A DNA stretch of 31,893 nucleotides, taken from the NCBI GenBank assembly GCA_964550165.1, contig CAZJYC010000026.1:1-31893 (forward strand). The letters run 5' to 3'. The notes beneath the pieces are model-generated. The model was not told the DNA's origin and did no database searches. It was given only the letters and a program-made list of their open reading frames with translations. Of the stretch, positions 30,569 to 31,893 are shown one piece after another (position 1 is the stretch's first letter; the number at the start of each line of letters is the position of its first letter). Source of the stretch: CAZJYC01 sp964550165. Lineage in GTDB: Bacteria; Acidobacteriota; Aminicenantia; Aminicenantales; Aminicenantaceae. The translations under genes and the position numbers were made by a program.

Positions 30569-31302
30569 GAAGTTGGATTGCCTTCTGGAATATCTTGCTC
30601 AAGGACATGCGCGCCTACTACCTGAAGCCGCCCAACATCAGTTGGGGCCTTATCTTTCCTCTGGCCTGGACCGGGATGTTTTTCATCCGTTCCGGGTCAG
30701 GACTCGATAACGTCCGTTTTCTGCTCCCGGGCGTGATGTGCGTTTCGGTTCTTTTCGGAACCACAAGCCTCTTGGCTGTCACCGTGACATTCGAGAAAAA
30801 GGGCCGGTCCTTTGAGCGCCTGCTGCTCGCTCCGATCTCGCTGGAGATGTTGATGGTGGCCAAGACGACCGGCGCCATTCTCTTCGGCGTGGCCAACGCC
30901 TTTGTGCCGGTGCTTCTGGCGGCATTCGTCAGTAACCTGAGGGGCGTAGTCTGGAGCGTCGTTGTTCCCGCCGTAGCGCTGATCGCCGTCAGCTCCACGT
31001 TCCTGGGCCTTTTCATCGCGGTTTCGGTCAGCGAGGTCTTTGAGGCCCAGACATTCTCGAACTTCATCCGTTTTCCGATGATCTTTCTCTGCGGCTTATT
31101 TTTTCCTGTCACGCAGTTGCCCGTCTGGCTCCAGCCGCTGGCCCATGCGCTGCCGCTGACTTACGGAGCTGATGCCCTTCACGGGGCCATTCACCGGGCT
31201 GGAAGGATGTCGCTGGCGCTGGATTTCAGCCTGCTGGCGGCATTCTGCGTTGTCCTGTTCGTCCTCAGCCTGCGAAACATCCGGCGGAAGTGGATCGCTT
31301 AG
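30565..31302 (+). CDS. ABC-2 type exporter, permease subunit
   Basis: The membrane subunit paired with the ATPase just upstream, 245 residues with six predicted helices. The ABC-2 pattern is seen in NILLKDMRAYYLKPPNISWG at the N-terminus, RSFERLLLAPISLEMLMVAK in the cytosolic loop, and FLCGLFFPVTQLPVWLQPLA, followed by HALPLTYGADALHGAIH, the family signature close to the C-terminus. It is probably a lipid, drug or polysaccharide exporter; no substrate can be read from context. The stop is followed by a spacer with a T8 run (31331-31338) but no convincing terminator stem. Confidence 0.93.
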   Translation: MRSWIAFWNILLKDMRAYYLKPPNISWGLIFPLAWTGMFFIRSGSGLDNVRFLLPGVMCVSVLFGTTSLLAVTVTFEKKGRSFERLLLAPISLEMLMVAKTTGAILFGVANAFVPVLLAAFVSNLRGVVWSVVVPAVALIAVSSTFLGLFIAVSVSEVFEAQTFSNFIRFPMIFLCGLFFPVTQLPVWLQPLAHALPLTYGADALHGAIHRAGRMSLALDFSLLAAFCVVLFVLSLRNIRRKWIA

Positions 31303-31370
31303 GGCAGCGGCCGGTCACTCTCACTCCCTGTTTTTTTTATCTTTCTCAGCCCCTGGATTTTGATACGGTC

Positions 31371-31573
31371 ATGGGTGCGAATCCATGTGATCCGGAACTG
31401 ATGGAAAAGATTTGCTGCTTCGTGAGAAATGAACTGGAAACCATGATGGAGGATATCCATGCGGAAAAGAGCTTATCAGCACCGAGATAGTGGAGAAGAC
31501 CGCAAGCGTGTGCCATGCGGGCTTTTTGCTTGACAACAAGGTCAGAGTTCAAACCAGAGAAGAAGTCCGGTGA
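31371..31573 (+). pseudogene. Small gene split by a frameshift
   Basis: ATG 31371 opens MGANPCDPELMEKICCFVRN and continues to TAG 31488-31490. From about 31475 another frame continues in sensible protein text, ISTEIVEKTASVCHAGFLLD then KVRVQTREEV, to TGA 31571-31573. The two together make a plausible ~66-residue protein with four to five cysteines. Either the gene is broken or one base is misread. No family recognised. Confidence 0.4.
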
Positions 31574-31642
31574 ATTCGAGTACATTTGGCAGCTACAGCG
31601 GGATAAAGGAGATATCCCTGCGCTCTTGAACCGCTGTTGACA

Positions 31643-31746
31643 TCTTTTTATCGTGATTTATATTTCGCCACGATGGTTGGATGGAAAAATAGACGCCAAG
31701 AGGTTCGCTCGGTCACCAGAGCCAAAAACCAATTTCTTCTTATTTT
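31643..31746 (+). repeat. Dispersed ~105-nt repeat, copy 4
   Basis: The most diverged copy: CTTTTTATCGTGATTTATAT, CACGATGGTTGG, a central AAAAATAGACGCCAAGAG, then CGGTCACCAGAGCC and AACCAATTTCTTC. The core GATGGTTGG and the following AACC arm are kept; the small hairpin is altered (GCTC/GAGC). It ends 83 bases before a start codon. Outside it, the spacer 31574-31828 shows nothing else. Confidence 0.7.
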
Positions 31747-31828
31747 AAAAGAATAAATTTGCAGATATTAGAAATGATATTCGATGACCTGACCAATTTC
31801 TTAATCAATTGAGAGGAGCTATAAAACT

Positions 31829-31893
31829 ATGAAGAACTACTGCTGTCCAAATCTGAATCTTGAGGGCGTTGGCCGTTGTCCCCACAAATGTCT
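31829..31893 (+). CDS. Start of a Cys-rich protein (truncated by window end)
   Basis: ATG 31829, preceded by GAGAGGAG (31811-31818), opens MKNYCCPNLNLEGVGRCPHK and continues past the window. Four cysteines and a His in 21 residues suggest a metal- or Fe-S-binding N-terminus. No family can be given from this little sequence. Confidence 0.55.
   Translation, partial: MKNYCCPNLNLEGVGRCPHKC

Noticed and set aside
1..31893. CRISPR array
   Set aside because: No regularly spaced 25-40 base repeats; the only dispersed repeat has four distant, diverged copies.

Overview
The window comes from a Gram-negative, probably anaerobic bacterium. It encodes an LPS-assembly lipoprotein (LptE), outer-membrane barrels, and a two-subunit SufB/SufC-type Fe-S system of the kind found mainly in anaerobes. 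The housekeeping block and general style would fit an Acidobacteria/Aminicenantes-like lineage, but that is only a guess. A run of 100 N (27809-27908) shows that this is a scaffold from a draft or metagenome assembly, and the sequence after the gap is visibly richer in G+C.

Layout. (1) 1-4389 is a compact core block: the end of leuS, lptE, holA, rpsT (convergent, with its own promoter), murJ and dtd. (2) 4390-10120 is accessory and decaying: a toxin-antitoxin pair with a clear promoter, an unidentified membrane protein, a barrel-like exported protein, a methyltransferase, and remnants of a ribBA gene and of a sodium:solute symporter. Three copies of a ~105-nt dispersed repeat lie here; a fourth lies near the right end. 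(3) 10075-24560 looks like an arsenic/thiol island. It holds two ArsR regulators with the C-V-C arsenic-binding motif, each under a promoter overlapped or followed by the same palindrome (ATGATA-N4-TATCAT). Next come a thioredoxin-like protein, a small Cys protein, a stand-alone HdrA-N-like protein, a ferredoxin, SufC- and SufB-like proteins, a cupin, a periplasmic thioredoxin, a CcdA-type electron carrier, an exported helical protein, a TolC-MFP-RND efflux pump, a pyrroline-5-carboxylate-reductase-like protein and Acr3. (4) 24640-27808 has a PadR regulator under a textbook promoter/operator, an FmdE-domain protein, two intact TauE/SafE anion exporters and two decayed ones running into the gap. 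(5) 27909-31893 has an alginate-export-type porin, a small ORF, two strong hairpins, a two-gene ABC-2 exporter, a frameshifted small ORF, repeat copy 4 and the start of a Cys-rich protein.

How it may work together (inference): arsenite would release the ArsR proteins and induce a redox/Fe-S/thiol module plus efflux. CcdA and the exported thioredoxin would carry reducing power to the periplasm, Acr3 would expel arsenite, and the RND pump would expel another substrate. The combination of ArsR control with an HdrA-N/ferredoxin/SufBC module is the most novel-looking gene content. The structured dispersed repeat is the most novel-looking non-coding signal.
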